From positions 124,001 through 188,000 of the forward strand of contig NZ_JABWGN010000008.1 of assembly GCF_013363975.1 (NCBI RefSeq): a DNA stretch of 64,000 nucleotides. Reading direction: 5' to 3'. Below are positions 29,105 to 36,863 of the stretch, piece by piece; within the stretch, counting starts at the first letter, position 1, and each line of letters opens with the position of its first letter. The notes beneath the pieces were generated by a model that did not search any database, was not told the origin of the DNA, and saw nothing but the letters and a program-made list of their open reading frames with translations. The translations under genes and the position numbers were made by a program. The DNA is from Nonomuraea montanisoli. Its GTDB lineage: Bacteria; Actinomycetota; Actinomycetes; Streptosporangiales; Streptosporangiaceae.

Positions 29105-29422
29105 GTGATCGTCTCGTGTCACCTGTTGTCGGTCGATGCCGCAATCGTCCGGAGCGAGGCGCTCCTCGCGCCGGAACGGGCGCACGGCGTCACCGGGGCG
29201 CCCCGCCTCGCGACCGAGAGGATCAAGGCGTACGGCGCTCTGCTCCGCCATGCGGTCGGCGAGGACCACGACGACGGCGGCGTGCCGCAGATCTGGGAGG
29301 TCGCCACGGCCGCTGCGTCAACGTCATCCAAAGGTGATCCGGTCTCCGGGCGCGGGCTGACGCGAGGGCGGGGCCGGGGGGCGGCGAGATTGACGGTAAG
29401 GATCAAGCGGGCGATAGTGTGA
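29105..29422 (+). other. possible small ORF or gene fragment, 105 codons
   Basis: The 384-bp space between the ligase and the lipoprotein holds an open frame from GTG 29105. Its first 75 codons have coding-like third positions (VDAAIVRSEALLAPERAHG ... RIKAYGALLRHAVGED), while the last 30 look non-coding. No family is recognised and no ribosome site is visible. It may be a gene fragment; low confidence. Confidence 0.25.
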
Positions 29423-29425
29423 CAG

Positions 29426-30430
29426 GTGGCAGCCCCCCGGATGATCTCCTGCGTCCTCGCCCTGGCGACCCTGACGCTCGGCGCCTGCTCAGCCGCCACC
29501 GACCGGCCCTCCGGCGGGCAACCCGTGGTCAGCGGCGTGGCCGGCGGCTCCGGCGCCGCCCCCTCCGCCGGGGCCTCTTCCGGCACCGCGGCCGCGCCCC
29601 CCGGGACCGCCGCCCCCAGCGCCTCCGCGCTCGACCCGGCCGCGTACAAGACCGAGCTGGAGACCCGGCGCAAGGCCATGGCCGGCGCCATCGGCTCCAT
29701 GGCCGGGGCCCGCACGGTCAAGACGCTCGGCCAGCGGGCGCAGAAGGCCGCCGAGGCGGTCGAGAGCGGCGCCGCCGCGCTGGCCGCCGTGACGCCGCCC
29801 GACCAGGTGCGCTCCCAGCACGACGCGTACGTGGCCAGCCTGCGCGACTTCGCCACCGCGCTCGGCGGCACCGCGGGCAAGGTCGGCTCGCGCGACCTGT
29901 GCACCTCCTCGGCCGCGCTCAGCGACGTCGGCGGCGCGCTCAAGTCGCTCGACCAGGCCGGCCAGGCCCTCCAGCAGGCCGGCGACTACCCGGCCGACGT
30001 GGTCAGCGTGAAGGCCGGCGGCAAGAAGAACAGGCGCCTGAAGAACGGCTCGTACGTCCGCAGGGGCTCCCTCACCGGCCGCAGCTCGCTGCAGATCGAC
30101 AACGGCGGCACCCGCGACGCGGTCGTCACGCTGGTGAAGGGCGGCTCCAAGGTGCTCAGCGTGTACGTGCGCAAGAAGGCCAAGTTCAAGGTCAGCGGCG
30201 TGCGGGACGGCACGTACAAGATCTACTTCACCCACGGCGTCGACTGGGACGGCAAGGCGCGCGCCTTCACCCGGCAGTGCAGCTTCGAGCGCTTCCAGAA
30301 ATCGGTGAAGTTCAAGACCACCTTCACCGCCACCCAGATCCGCTGGCACGACTGGCGGATCACGCTGCACGCGATCGCCGGCGGCAACGCCCGCACCTCC
30401 GACGTGGACCCCGACGACTTCCCGGGCTGA
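29426..30430 (+). CDS. hypothetical lipoprotein
   Basis: 334 residues. Signal peptide MAAPRMISCVLALATLTLGAC with a lipobox LGAC (Cys21), so it should be anchored to the outer face of the membrane. A 45-residue Ser/Gly/Ala/Pro-rich tether precedes a helical region (about 70-185, ETRRKAMAGAIGSMAG ... SLDQAGQALQQAGDYPADV) and a C-terminal beta domain rich in Lys and Gly (about 190-320). TAGTGT at 29415-29420 is five bases before GTG, a leaderless-type promoter. Ends at a long hairpin terminator. No function can be assigned. Confidence 0.82.
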   Translation: MAAPRMISCVLALATLTLGACSAATDRPSGGQPVVSGVAGGSGAAPSAGASSGTAAAPPGTAAPSASALDPAAYKTELETRRKAMAGAIGSMAGARTVKTLGQRAQKAAEAVESGAAALAAVTPPDQVRSQHDAYVASLRDFATALGGTAGKVGSRDLCTSSAALSDVGGALKSLDQAGQALQQAGDYPADVVSVKAGGKKNRRLKNGSYVRRGSLTGRSSLQIDNGGTRDAVVTLVKGGSKVLSVYVRKKAKFKVSGVRDGTYKIYFTHGVDWDGKARAFTRQCSFERFQKSVKFKTTFTATQIRWHDWRITLHAIAGGNARTSDVDPDDFPG

Positions 30431-30438
30431 GGTCCCCG

Positions 30439-30485
30439 GACACGGCAAGGGCCGCGCACCAGGAGTGCGCGGCCCTTGCCGTGTC
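30439..30485. terminator. strong hairpin terminator
   Basis: Perfect 21-bp inverted repeat (30439-30459 with 30465-30485) around a 5-nt loop, eight bases after the lipoprotein stop; the left arm begins GACACGGCAAGGGCC. Lies between convergent genes and can serve both. Confidence 0.93.
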
Positions 30486-30544
30486 GCGGTCGTGCCGTGT
30501 CGCCGGCACGACCGTCGTCCCGTCGGTCCGTCGGTTCGCCGGCC

Positions 30545-30576
30545 GTGATCAGGAGGAGACGTGATCAGGAGGAGAA
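30545..30576 (-). repeat. stop-anchored duplication, 16-bp units
   Basis: Two 16-bp copies; on the sense (minus) strand TCTCCTCCTGATCACG, the last codons and TGA of the zinc-ribbon gene, is repeated once. TGA at 30567-30565 and 30551-30549. Pyrimidine-rich on the sense strand. Confidence 0.85.
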
Positions 30577-30819
30577 CAGCATGCCCACCCAGCTGCGCTG
30601 GCGGTGGTGGCCGTAGTGGTGGCCGCCGTGCGGGGCGCCCCAGGCGGGACCCGGCGCGGGCGGAGGCGGGGGAGCGGCGTGGTAGCTGGCCTCCATGCGG
30701 GTCAGCGTCTCCAGCTCGCCGTAGTCGAGGAAGATTCCCCGGCAGTTGTCGCACTGCTCGATGTGAACGCCGTTGCGCTCATACGTCCGCATGGTGCCGC
30801 GGCACTTGGGGCACTGCAT
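30565..30819 (-). CDS. small TFIIB-type zinc ribbon protein
   Basis: 84 residues. MQCPKCRGTMRTYERNGVHI followed by EQCDNCRGIFLDYGELE gives the CxxC...CxxC zinc ribbon of the zf-TFIIB family. The C-terminal half is Pro/Gly/His-rich (APPPPPAPGPAWGAPHGG, then HHYGHH), perhaps a second metal site or a disordered tail. Start at the ATG beginning MQCPKC; the open frame upstream (18 codons) crosses the ribosome site and is rejected. Role unknown; the family is widespread and often encoded alone. Confidence 0.88.
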   Translation of the reverse strand: MQCPKCRGTMRTYERNGVHIEQCDNCRGIFLDYGELETLTRMEASYHAAPPPPPAPGPAWGAPHGGHHYGHHRQRSWVGMLFSS

Positions 30820-30879
30820 CTCTCGTCGGTCTCCTTGGCCTCGGATGTCTGAGGGAAAACCTACCGCGCGCAACGACCG

Positions 30880-31734
30880 TCACGCTCTGACGATTCTGTT
30901 GCACGCCTCGACTAACGAGTGTTCGACCTCGTCGAGTTCCCGGCCCTCGCGACCGGCGTTGACCACGGCCACGGCGGCCAGTTGGACGGTCACCGCGCGG
31001 GCCGGCAGGTCGAGCCGCCGCCACGGGTCGGCGCCGTCGCCGAGCGCCGGCCCGCCGAAGGCGAGGTACGCGCCCACGAACCGCTCCCACACGGCCGGGT
31101 CGAGCAGCCCCGCGGCGTACCAGGCGGCGGGCCGGGCCAGGTCCCACGCCGGATCGCCGACGCCGAGGTCGTCCACGTCGATGAGCAGCCAGCGGTCGCG
31201 GCGGACGAGCTGGCCGAGGTGCCAGTCGCCGTGGGTGAGCAGGCCGGGCACCGGCTCGGGCGCGGGCAACTCCTCGAACGTCCGCCGCAGCAGCCGCTCG
31301 ACCGGCCCGTCGCCCGGCATGCGGCGCACCGCGCGGGCCGCCCGCGCCGGGCCGCCCGCCTCGGGGAGGGGTGGCACCAGCGTCAGGGGTACCGCGTGCA
31401 GCCGCGCCAGCAGCCGGGCGCCCTCCTCCCAGGGCGCGGAGTCGAGCTCGTCGTGCGCGACGGGCGCGCCGGTCGGCCAGACCGTGACCGCGCGGCCGGC
31501 CACCGTGATCACGTCGGGACGCAGCGGGGGCAGCAGGACGCCGCTCAGCGCGGCCGAGGCCGCGGCGCGCAGCCGCAGCCGCAGCGCCTCGGCGTCGTCG
31601 CGCCGCGAGTGCGCCTTGACCACGACCTCGCCCCGGCGTAACACCACCACGTCGGTGCGGGTCGGGTGGAGCACCGGCTCCCCCGTGCCGCCGTGCGCGG
31701 CGGCGATGACCCCGAGCTCACCCTCCAGATCCAC
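30880..31734 (-). CDS. aminoglycoside phosphotransferase (APH)-fold kinase
   Basis: 284 residues. Small-molecule kinase fold: Brenner-type catalytic loop THGDWHLGQLV and metal motif LIDVDDLGVGDPAWDLARP are intact; VVVKAHSR holds the ATP-binding Lys. Substrate unknown (homologues act on aminoglycosides, choline, homoserine, sugars). GTG 31734 lies only 17 bp from the divergent LLM gene; TAGTCT on the minus strand, six bases before the GTG, fits a leaderless promoter. Confidence 0.88.
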   Translation of the reverse strand: MDLEGELGVIAAAHGGTGEPVLHPTRTDVVVLRRGEVVVKAHSRRDDAEALRLRLRAAASAALSGVLLPPLRPDVITVAGRAVTVWPTGAPVAHDELDSAPWEEGARLLARLHAVPLTLVPPLPEAGGPARAARAVRRMPGDGPVERLLRRTFEELPAPEPVPGLLTHGDWHLGQLVRRDRWLLIDVDDLGVGDPAWDLARPAAWYAAGLLDPAVWERFVGAYLAFGGPALGDGADPWRRLDLPARAVTVQLAAVAVVNAGREGRELDEVEHSLVEACNRIVRA

Positions 31735-31751
31735 TCGTACAGACTAAAGGC
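31735..31751. promoter_or_regulatory. 17-bp gap with overlapping divergent -10 elements
   Basis: TAGTCT (31746-31741, minus) and the CAGACT (31740-31745, plus) overlap almost fully, each six bases from a start codon. The -35 elements must lie inside the opposite genes. The two promoters probably exclude one another (inference). Confidence 0.45.
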
Positions 31752-32663
31752 ATGAGAATCGGTTTCGCCGTGCCGCAGTCGGGCGCCTGGGCCACGCCCG
31801 CCAACATGCGCCGCGTCGCCGCCCGGGCCGAGGAGCTCGGCTACGCGGAGCTGTGGACCTTCCAGCGGGTGCTCTACCCGGTGGGCCATCCGATGGGGCC
31901 CGTGTACCGCAGCGTCCACGACCCGGTGGTCACGCTGTCGTACCTGGCCGGGGTCACCGAGACGATCAGGCTCGGCGTGGCCGTCGTCAACGCGTACGTG
32001 CAGCCGGTCGTGCTGGCCAAGCAGCTCGCCTCGCTGCAGATCGTGTCCGGCGGGCGGCTGACGGCGGGGCTGGGGCTGGGGTGGCTGCGCGAGGAGTTCG
32101 AGGCCGCGGGGATCGGCTTCGAGCGGCGCGGCCGGCGCGTCGAGGAGTTCACGCAGGTGCTGCGCAAGGCTCTGACCGAGGACGTGGTCGAGCACTCGGG
32201 CGAGTTCTACCGGGTTCCGCCGTCCCACGTCGACCCGCGCCCGGAGCACGCGCCTCCCATCCTGCTGGGCGGCGCGGCCGAGCCGGCGCTGCGCCGGGCG
32301 GGCCGGCTCGCCGACGGCTGGATCAGCTCCAGCAGGGAGGACCTGGCGGGCATCGCGCCGCGCGTGGCCGTGATCAAGGAAGCGGCCCGGGAGGCCGGGC
32401 GCGACCCCGAGGCGCTGCGCCTCGTGTGCCGCGGCGTCACCCGGGTGCGCCCGGCGGGGGCGAAGGAGGAGGCGGACGGCGAGCGGTCGCCGCTGACGGG
32501 CACGTACGAGGAGATCCGGCGGGACGTGGACGACCTCGTGGCGCGCGGCGTGACGGAGGTCTTCCACGACCTCAACTTCGACCCCGAGATCGTCACCGCG
32601 GAGCCGGAGGAGGCCATGCGCCGGGCGGAGGAGGCCCTGGAGGCCCTCGCCCCGAACGCCTGA
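31752..32663 (+). CDS. LLM class F420-dependent oxidoreductase
   Basis: 303 residues, luciferase-like TIM barrel of the F420-dependent group. Landmarks are the start MRIGFAVPQSGAWATP, ELWTFQRV, IRLGVAVVNAYVQPVVLAKQ, and GRLTAGLGLGWLREEFEAAG; ILLGGAAEPALRRAGRLADG closes the barrel. Reduces or oxidises an unknown substrate with cofactor F420 (family knowledge). Stop codon begins a 15-bp array. Confidence 0.92.
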   Translation: MRIGFAVPQSGAWATPANMRRVAARAEELGYAELWTFQRVLYPVGHPMGPVYRSVHDPVVTLSYLAGVTETIRLGVAVVNAYVQPVVLAKQLASLQIVSGGRLTAGLGLGWLREEFEAAGIGFERRGRRVEEFTQVLRKALTEDVVEHSGEFYRVPPSHVDPRPEHAPPILLGGAAEPALRRAGRLADGWISSSREDLAGIAPRVAVIKEAAREAGRDPEALRLVCRGVTRVRPAGAKEEADGERSPLTGTYEEIRRDVDDLVARGVTEVFHDLNFDPEIVTAEPEEAMRRAEEALEALAPNA

Positions 32664-32777
32664 GCCCGCGACGCCTGAGCCCGCGACGCCTGAGCCCGCG
32701 ACGTCCGAGCCCGCGACGTCCGAGCGGCGATCAGGGGCGAGCGGCGATCAGGGGTGGTCAGGGGCGGTCAGGGGCGG
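32658..32777. repeat. two converging stop-anchored arrays
   Basis: Plus-strand array 32658-32728: 15-bp unit GCCTGAGCCCGCGAC, TGA at 32661, 32676 and 32691, then two copies with CGA. Minus-strand array 32777-32729: 10-bp unit CCGCCCCTGA with TGA at 32770, 32760, 32750 and, after a 17-bp unit, 32733. Each array starts at the stop of its own gene, and together they fill the whole space between the convergent LLM and serine hydrolase genes. No hairpin terminator is seen. Confidence 0.92.
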
Positions 32778-33823
32778 GACAGGCGGAGTGCCTCGGCGGC
32801 GACGGCGCGGCGCAGGTCGCGGATGCCGTCCCGGCCGCGCAGCGGGTGCACGGCGTTGGTCAGCAGCACCACCGTCAGCCCGCGGGCCGGGTCCACGACG
32901 AGCGACGTCCCCGTGAAGCCGGAATGCCCGAACGCCCCCTCCAGCGGCCCCACGATGCCCGGGTCGCCGATCCGCACCCCGAGCCCGTGGCGGAACGGCG
33001 CCCCCTCGGCCCCCTGGTCGCGGACCATCTCGGCCACGCTCTCCGGCCGCAGCATCGTCCCGCCGCCGCGCCGCAGCGCCTCGCCGAAGGCCAGCAGGTC
33101 GTCGGCCGGGGCGAACAGCCCCGCGTGGCCCGCCACGCCGCCCAGGCCCTGGCAGGTCTCGTCGTGCGCCTCGCCGCGCACACAACCAGGTCCCGTCCGT
33201 TCCGGCTTCCACTCGGTGGCGGCCACGCGCGCCAGCTTCCCTGGACCGGGCCGGTAGCCCGTCGCGCCCAGCCCCAGCACGCCGGTGACGCGGGCGCGGA
33301 CCAGCTCGTCGAGCGGCGCGCCGCCCGCGAGCTCGGCCACGCGGCCCATCGTGATCATGCCGACGTCGGAGTAGAGGTACGGCCCGCCGACGGGCCCGGT
33401 GACGGGCGTGTCGATGATCGCGGCCAGCCGCGCGGCATGGCCGGCGTCGGGCAGCTCCAGGTCCACGCGGCGGGTGGGCGGGAGCCCGGCCGTGTGGGTG
33501 AGCAGGCGGCGCGGCGTGATCCGGGGGTCGCGCCCGGGCAGCCATGCCGTCACCGGCTCGTCCAGGTCGAGGCGGCCCTCCTCGGCCAGGGACAGCACGA
33601 CGGCCGTGGTGAACAGCTTGCTCACCGAGGCCAGGTCGAAGATCGAGTCGCGGCGCGCCGGCGGGCGCTCGCCGGCCAGGGTGCCCTCGCCGTCGGTGTA
33701 CCTGACCAGCTCGCCGGCCACCGCCGCCGCCGCGACCTCGCCGTCCACGGCGACGAGCGCGACAGCCGCCGAGCACACGCGCGGCACCGCACCGGTCAGG
33801 ACCTCCTGGAGTCCCTCCGCCAC
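32768..33823 (-). CDS. beta-lactamase-fold serine hydrolase, probably AmiE/YbbE-like
   Basis: 351 residues from GTG 33823, preceded by GGGGGGAAG. Class C beta-lactamase/penicillin-binding fold: nucleophile Ser66 in SVSK (S-x-x-K), YSD in place of the usual YxN, and HSG as third motif. No signal peptide. It lies 35 bp after murQ and near namZ. In Bacillus subtilis the murQ-murR-murP-amiE-nagZ-namZ operon holds a hydrolase of this family (AmiE/YbbE) that removes peptides from MurNAc, so the same job is likely here (inference). The longer open frame upstream is a shadow of murQ. Confidence 0.88.
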   Translation of the reverse strand: MAEGLQEVLTGAVPRVCSAAVALVAVDGEVAAAAVAGELVRYTDGEGTLAGERPPARRDSIFDLASVSKLFTTAVVLSLAEEGRLDLDEPVTAWLPGRDPRITPRRLLTHTAGLPPTRRVDLELPDAGHAARLAAIIDTPVTGPVGGPYLYSDVGMITMGRVAELAGGAPLDELVRARVTGVLGLGATGYRPGPGKLARVAATEWKPERTGPGCVRGEAHDETCQGLGGVAGHAGLFAPADDLLAFGEALRRGGGTMLRPESVAEMVRDQGAEGAPFRHGLGVRIGDPGIVGPLEGAFGHSGFTGTSLVVDPARGLTVVLLTNAVHPLRGRDGIRDLRRAVAAEALRLSRP

Positions 33824-33858
33824 CTTCCCCCCTCTTTCGTCCCCGGCGTCCCCGGCGA

Positions 33859-34830
33859 TCAGCCGCTCAGCGCGTCGCTCAGCCGCTCGCCGTGCGACTC
33901 CAGCAGCGCCCGGGCGCCCTCCGCGTCGAGCCCGTGCTGGATCATCACCACGGCGGTCTTGGCCTGCCCGCCGGCCTCGTCCACGGCCCGGGCCGCGGTC
34001 TCCCGGTCGGCGCCGGTGATGTCGACGACCATGCGCACCGCCCGGTCGGCGAGCTTGCTGTTCATGGCCGACATCTCGATCATCCGGTTCCCGTACGTGC
34101 GGCCGAGCCGCACCATCACGATCGTGGAGATCATGTTGAGCACGAGCTTCTGGGCGGTGCCCGCCTTGAGGCGGGTCGAGCCGGCCACCACCTCGGGCCC
34201 CACCACGACCTCGATCGCGTGCTCGGCGGCGGCCGACAGGGGCGCGCCGTCGTTGCACGACAGGGAGGCGGTCAGCGCGCCGCGCCGCCGCGCCTCGGCC
34301 AGGGCGCCCAGCACGAACGGGGCACGGCCGCTGGCGGACACGCCCACCACCGAGTCGAGCGGTCCCACCTCCAGGCGCGCCATGTCCGCGGCGCCGGCCT
34401 CGGCGTCGTCCTCCGCGCCCTCCACGGACCGGGTCAGCGCGTCCGGGCCGCCGGCGATGACGCCCTGGACCAGCTCCGGATCGGTGCCGAACGTGGGCGG
34501 GCACTCCGACGCGTCGAGCACGGAGAGCCGTCCCGAGGTGCCCGCGCCGACGTACAGCAGCCGGCCGCCCGAGTCCATCCGCGCGGAGATCGCGTCGATG
34601 GCGGCCGAGATGGCGGGGATCGCGACCGCGACGGCGGCGGGCACCGCGGCGTCGGCCTGGTTCATCAGGCGCGCGATCTGCTCGGTCGGCAGCCGGTCGA
34701 TCTGGGCGTAACGGGGGTCGCTCTGCTCGGTGGCCAGCTCGCCGGCGGGCACGGCGGGCCCGGTGGAAGAGCCGGTGGACCCATCGGTGGAGGGCTCGGG
34801 TAGCGGATCAATCATGACGCTAATTTCCAC
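33859..34830 (-). CDS. murQ: N-acetylmuramic acid 6-phosphate etherase
   Basis: Cleaves the lactyl ether of MurNAc-6-phosphate to give GlcNAc-6-phosphate and D-lactate. 323 residues with a SIS sugar-phosphate domain: YVGAGTSGRLSVLDASECPPTF contains the catalytic acid Glu, and EGAEDDAEAG the second Glu. The N-terminus has LATEQSDPRYAQIDRLPTEQ, the usual MurQ start, after a Ser/Thr/Pro-rich extension; GTG 34830 with AAGGAG nearby is chosen, ATG 34815 is possible. No MurNAc kinase or phosphotransferase system is in the window, so the 6-phosphate must be made elsewhere. Confidence 0.95.
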   Translation of the reverse strand: MEISVMIDPLPEPSTDGSTGSSTGPAVPAGELATEQSDPRYAQIDRLPTEQIARLMNQADAAVPAAVAVAIPAISAAIDAISARMDSGGRLLYVGAGTSGRLSVLDASECPPTFGTDPELVQGVIAGGPDALTRSVEGAEDDAEAGAADMARLEVGPLDSVVGVSASGRAPFVLGALAEARRRGALTASLSCNDGAPLSAAAEHAIEVVVGPEVVAGSTRLKAGTAQKLVLNMISTIVMVRLGRTYGNRMIEMSAMNSKLADRAVRMVVDITGADRETAARAVDEAGGQAKTAVVMIQHGLDAEGARALLESHGERLSDALSG

Positions 34831-34872
34831 CTTCTCCTTCTCTCTTGTAAATATCTTTCAGACTATGGATTC
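34831..34872. promoter_or_regulatory. A/T-rich divergent promoter/operator of murQ and namZ
   Basis: 42 bp between divergent starts, strikingly A/T-rich for this genome. TGTAAATATCTTTCA (34846-34860) is an imperfect palindrome; on the minus strand it reads TGAAAGATATTTACA, resembling the GAAA...TTTC sites of MurR/RpiR regulators. The regulator itself is not in the window. Confidence 0.5.
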
Positions 34873-35985
34873 ATGACGTACGTGCGAACAGGAGCCGAAC
34901 GGCTGGCCACGGATGCCTCTCTGGCGGGTGGACGGCGGCTCGGCCTCATCACCAACCCCACCGGGGTCCTTCCCGATCTGACGCCCACCGCCGAGGCGCT
35001 GCTGGCCGGCGGCGCGCCGCTGGTGGCGCTGTTCGGGCCGGAGCACGGCGTGCGCGGCACCGCGCAGGCCGATTCCAGCGAGCCGGACACCACCGACCCG
35101 AGGACGGGCCTGCCCGCCTACGACACGCACAAGCGCTCCGGCGAGGCGCTGGACGAGGTGGTGGCCCGCTCGGGGGTCGACACGCTGGTCTTCGACATCG
35201 CCGACGTGGGGGCCCGCTTCTACACCTTCGTGTGGACGATGTACGACCTCATGGCCTCGGCGGAGCGGCTGGGGCTGCGGTTCGTGGTGCTCGACCGGCC
35301 GAACCCGCTCGGCGGCGCCGTGACCGAGGGGCCGGAGCTGGACCCGGCGTTCGCGAGCTTCGTCGGCCGCTTCCCGCTCCCGGTGCGGCACGGCAGGACC
35401 GTGGGGGAGCTGGCGCTGCTGTTCGGCTTCGACCTCGACCTGGAGGTCGTGCGGATGGAGGGCTGGCGGCGCGACATGGACGCCGCCGCGACCGGGCTGC
35501 CGTGGGTGATGCCGTCGGTCAACATGCCGACCCCCGACACCGCGCTCGCCTACCCGGGCACCGCGCTGTTCGAGGGCACCACGTTCTCGGAGGGGCGCGG
35601 CACGACCCGGCCGTTCGAGCTGGTCGGCGCGCCGTTCGTGGACGAGCGCTTCGCCGCCGAGCTGAACGCCCTCGGCCTGCCGGGGGTGCGCTTCCGCGAC
35701 ACCTGGTTCACCCCCACCTTCCACAAGCACGCGGGGACGGCCGGGCGCGGCGTCCAGCTCCACGTCCACGACCGGGCCGCGTTCCGGCCGGTGCTGACGG
35801 GGGTGTCCATGCTGCACGTGGCCCGCACGCTCCACCCGGACGGCTTCGGCTGGTGGGGGCCCGAGGACTTCGAGGACCACCTGTGGGGGTCGGACACGCT
35901 CACGGCGTGCCTGGACAAGGGCGAGGACCCGAGGGCTCTGTGCCCCGAGCCCGCGCCCCCAGGAGGACCGTTGCTCTACGCGTGA
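34873..35985 (+). CDS. namZ: exo-beta-N-acetylmuramidase NamZ (DUF1343)
   Basis: 370 residues. NamZ removes terminal MurNAc from the non-reducing end of peptidoglycan fragments. Family motifs: LGLITNPTGV, LFGPEHGVRG (catalytic Glu region), DTLVFDIADVGARFYTFVWTM, VLDRPNPLGG and the substrate loop NMPTPDTALAYPG then FEGTTFSEGRGTTRPFEL. There is no signal peptide, unlike the exported Bacillus enzyme, so it should act on imported muropeptide. ATG 34873; an earlier ATG (34865) is closed by a stop. Ends two bases from the convergent GNAT gene. Confidence 0.93.
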   Translation: MTYVRTGAERLATDASLAGGRRLGLITNPTGVLPDLTPTAEALLAGGAPLVALFGPEHGVRGTAQADSSEPDTTDPRTGLPAYDTHKRSGEALDEVVARSGVDTLVFDIADVGARFYTFVWTMYDLMASAERLGLRFVVLDRPNPLGGAVTEGPELDPAFASFVGRFPLPVRHGRTVGELALLFGFDLDLEVVRMEGWRRDMDAAATGLPWVMPSVNMPTPDTALAYPGTALFEGTTFSEGRGTTRPFELVGAPFVDERFAAELNALGLPGVRFRDTWFTPTFHKHAGTAGRGVQLHVHDRAAFRPVLTGVSMLHVARTLHPDGFGWWGPEDFEDHLWGSDTLTACLDKGEDPRALCPEPAPPGGPLLYA

Positions 35986-35987
35986 CA

Positions 35988-36863
35988 TCACGCCAGGTCG
36001 CGCCGGTAGAGCCAGAAGACGCGTTCTACGCGCGCGCCCACGGCGCGCGCGTAGAACCGCAGCGGCCCCACCCAGCCGATCTCGGCGGTGTCCTGCCCGG
36101 CGGCGCGCTGCTCGGCCAGGCAGCGGCGCAGCAGCACCCGGCCCACGCCGAGCCCGCGCGCCTCCGGCGCCGTGCCCATCGGCCCGAACCACGCGGGCCG
36201 CGCGCCCCACGCGGCGAACGCCAGCACCCGGCCGTCGCGCTCGGCGTAGTGCAGGCCGGCGGCGTTGGCCGCCTCCCAGGCCCAGCGCTCGTTCCAGTGC
36301 TCCGCCACGAAAGCGGCCACCCGGTCGCGGTCGTCGCCGGCGCGGCGCACGGCCACCCCCTGCCCGGCCAGCAGGGCCACGTCGGCCTCGGTGGACAGGT
36401 CGGCGCCGGGGCCGAGGGGGGCGGTCATGTTCCAGGCGACGTGGTAGCGCTCGTAGCCCAGGCTCTCGGCCAGGCAGGCGGCGGCGGTGTAGCGGACGTC
36501 CACGCCCGGCCAGGCGTAGCACGGCGGGTTGCCGGCCAGGCGGGCCTGCGTCGCGCCGTGCCCGCGCAGCCAGTCCTCGGCCGCGCGGAGCAGCTCCCGG
36601 CCGATCCCGCGTCCCTGCCGCTCCGGATGGACGGCCAGCAGGTCGAGGTGGCCCACGGTGGGCTCGCGCGACGACAGGGACGCCAGGACGACGCCGCCGT
36701 CGGTCACCAGCGCGCCCCAGGTGCGCTCCGCCGGAGGGGCGGCCAGCCGCCGTACCAGCGCGCCCGCCTCGGGAGCGTCCAGCGTCAGCGCCGCCCCCGC
36801 GGCCCGTACGGCCCGCTCCAGGTCCTCCCCGCCCAGAGCGGAACCCTCGTGCACGCGGATCAC
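35988..36863 (-). CDS. tandem GNAT acetyltransferase
   Basis: 291 residues with two GNAT-like halves: acetyl-CoA loops at RQGRGIGREL (first half) and ARGLGVGRVL (second half). GTG 36863 overlaps the stop of the upstream ATPase gene (GTGA), so it is the last gene of the importer operon. Substrate unknown; given its neighbours an amino sugar or peptide amine is possible (inference). Its 3' coding part contains a perfect 16-bp hairpin that faces the end of namZ. Confidence 0.85.
   Translation of the reverse strand: MIRVHEGSALGGEDLERAVRAAGAALTLDAPEAGALVRRLAAPPAERTWGALVTDGGVVLASLSSREPTVGHLDLLAVHPERQGRGIGRELLRAAEDWLRGHGATQARLAGNPPCYAWPGVDVRYTAAACLAESLGYERYHVAWNMTAPLGPGADLSTEADVALLAGQGVAVRRAGDDRDRVAAFVAEHWNERWAWEAANAAGLHYAERDGRVLAFAAWGARPAWFGPMGTAPEARGLGVGRVLLRRCLAEQRAAGQDTAEIGWVGPLRFYARAVGARVERVFWLYRRDLA
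36023..36057 (+). terminator. hairpin inside the GNAT gene, placed as a namZ terminator
   Basis: Perfect 16-bp stem GTTCTACGCGCGCGCC / GGCGCGCGCGTAGAAC with a 3-nt loop, starting 37 bases after the namZ stop but lying in GNAT codons for FYARAVGARVE. The GNAT gene ends 33 bases further on, so for that gene it is upstream of the stop. Confidence 0.6.

Noticed and set aside
33824..34504. N-terminal extension of the serine hydrolase
   Set aside because: It is antisense-type filler from the murQ region; a good ribosome site precedes GTG 33823.
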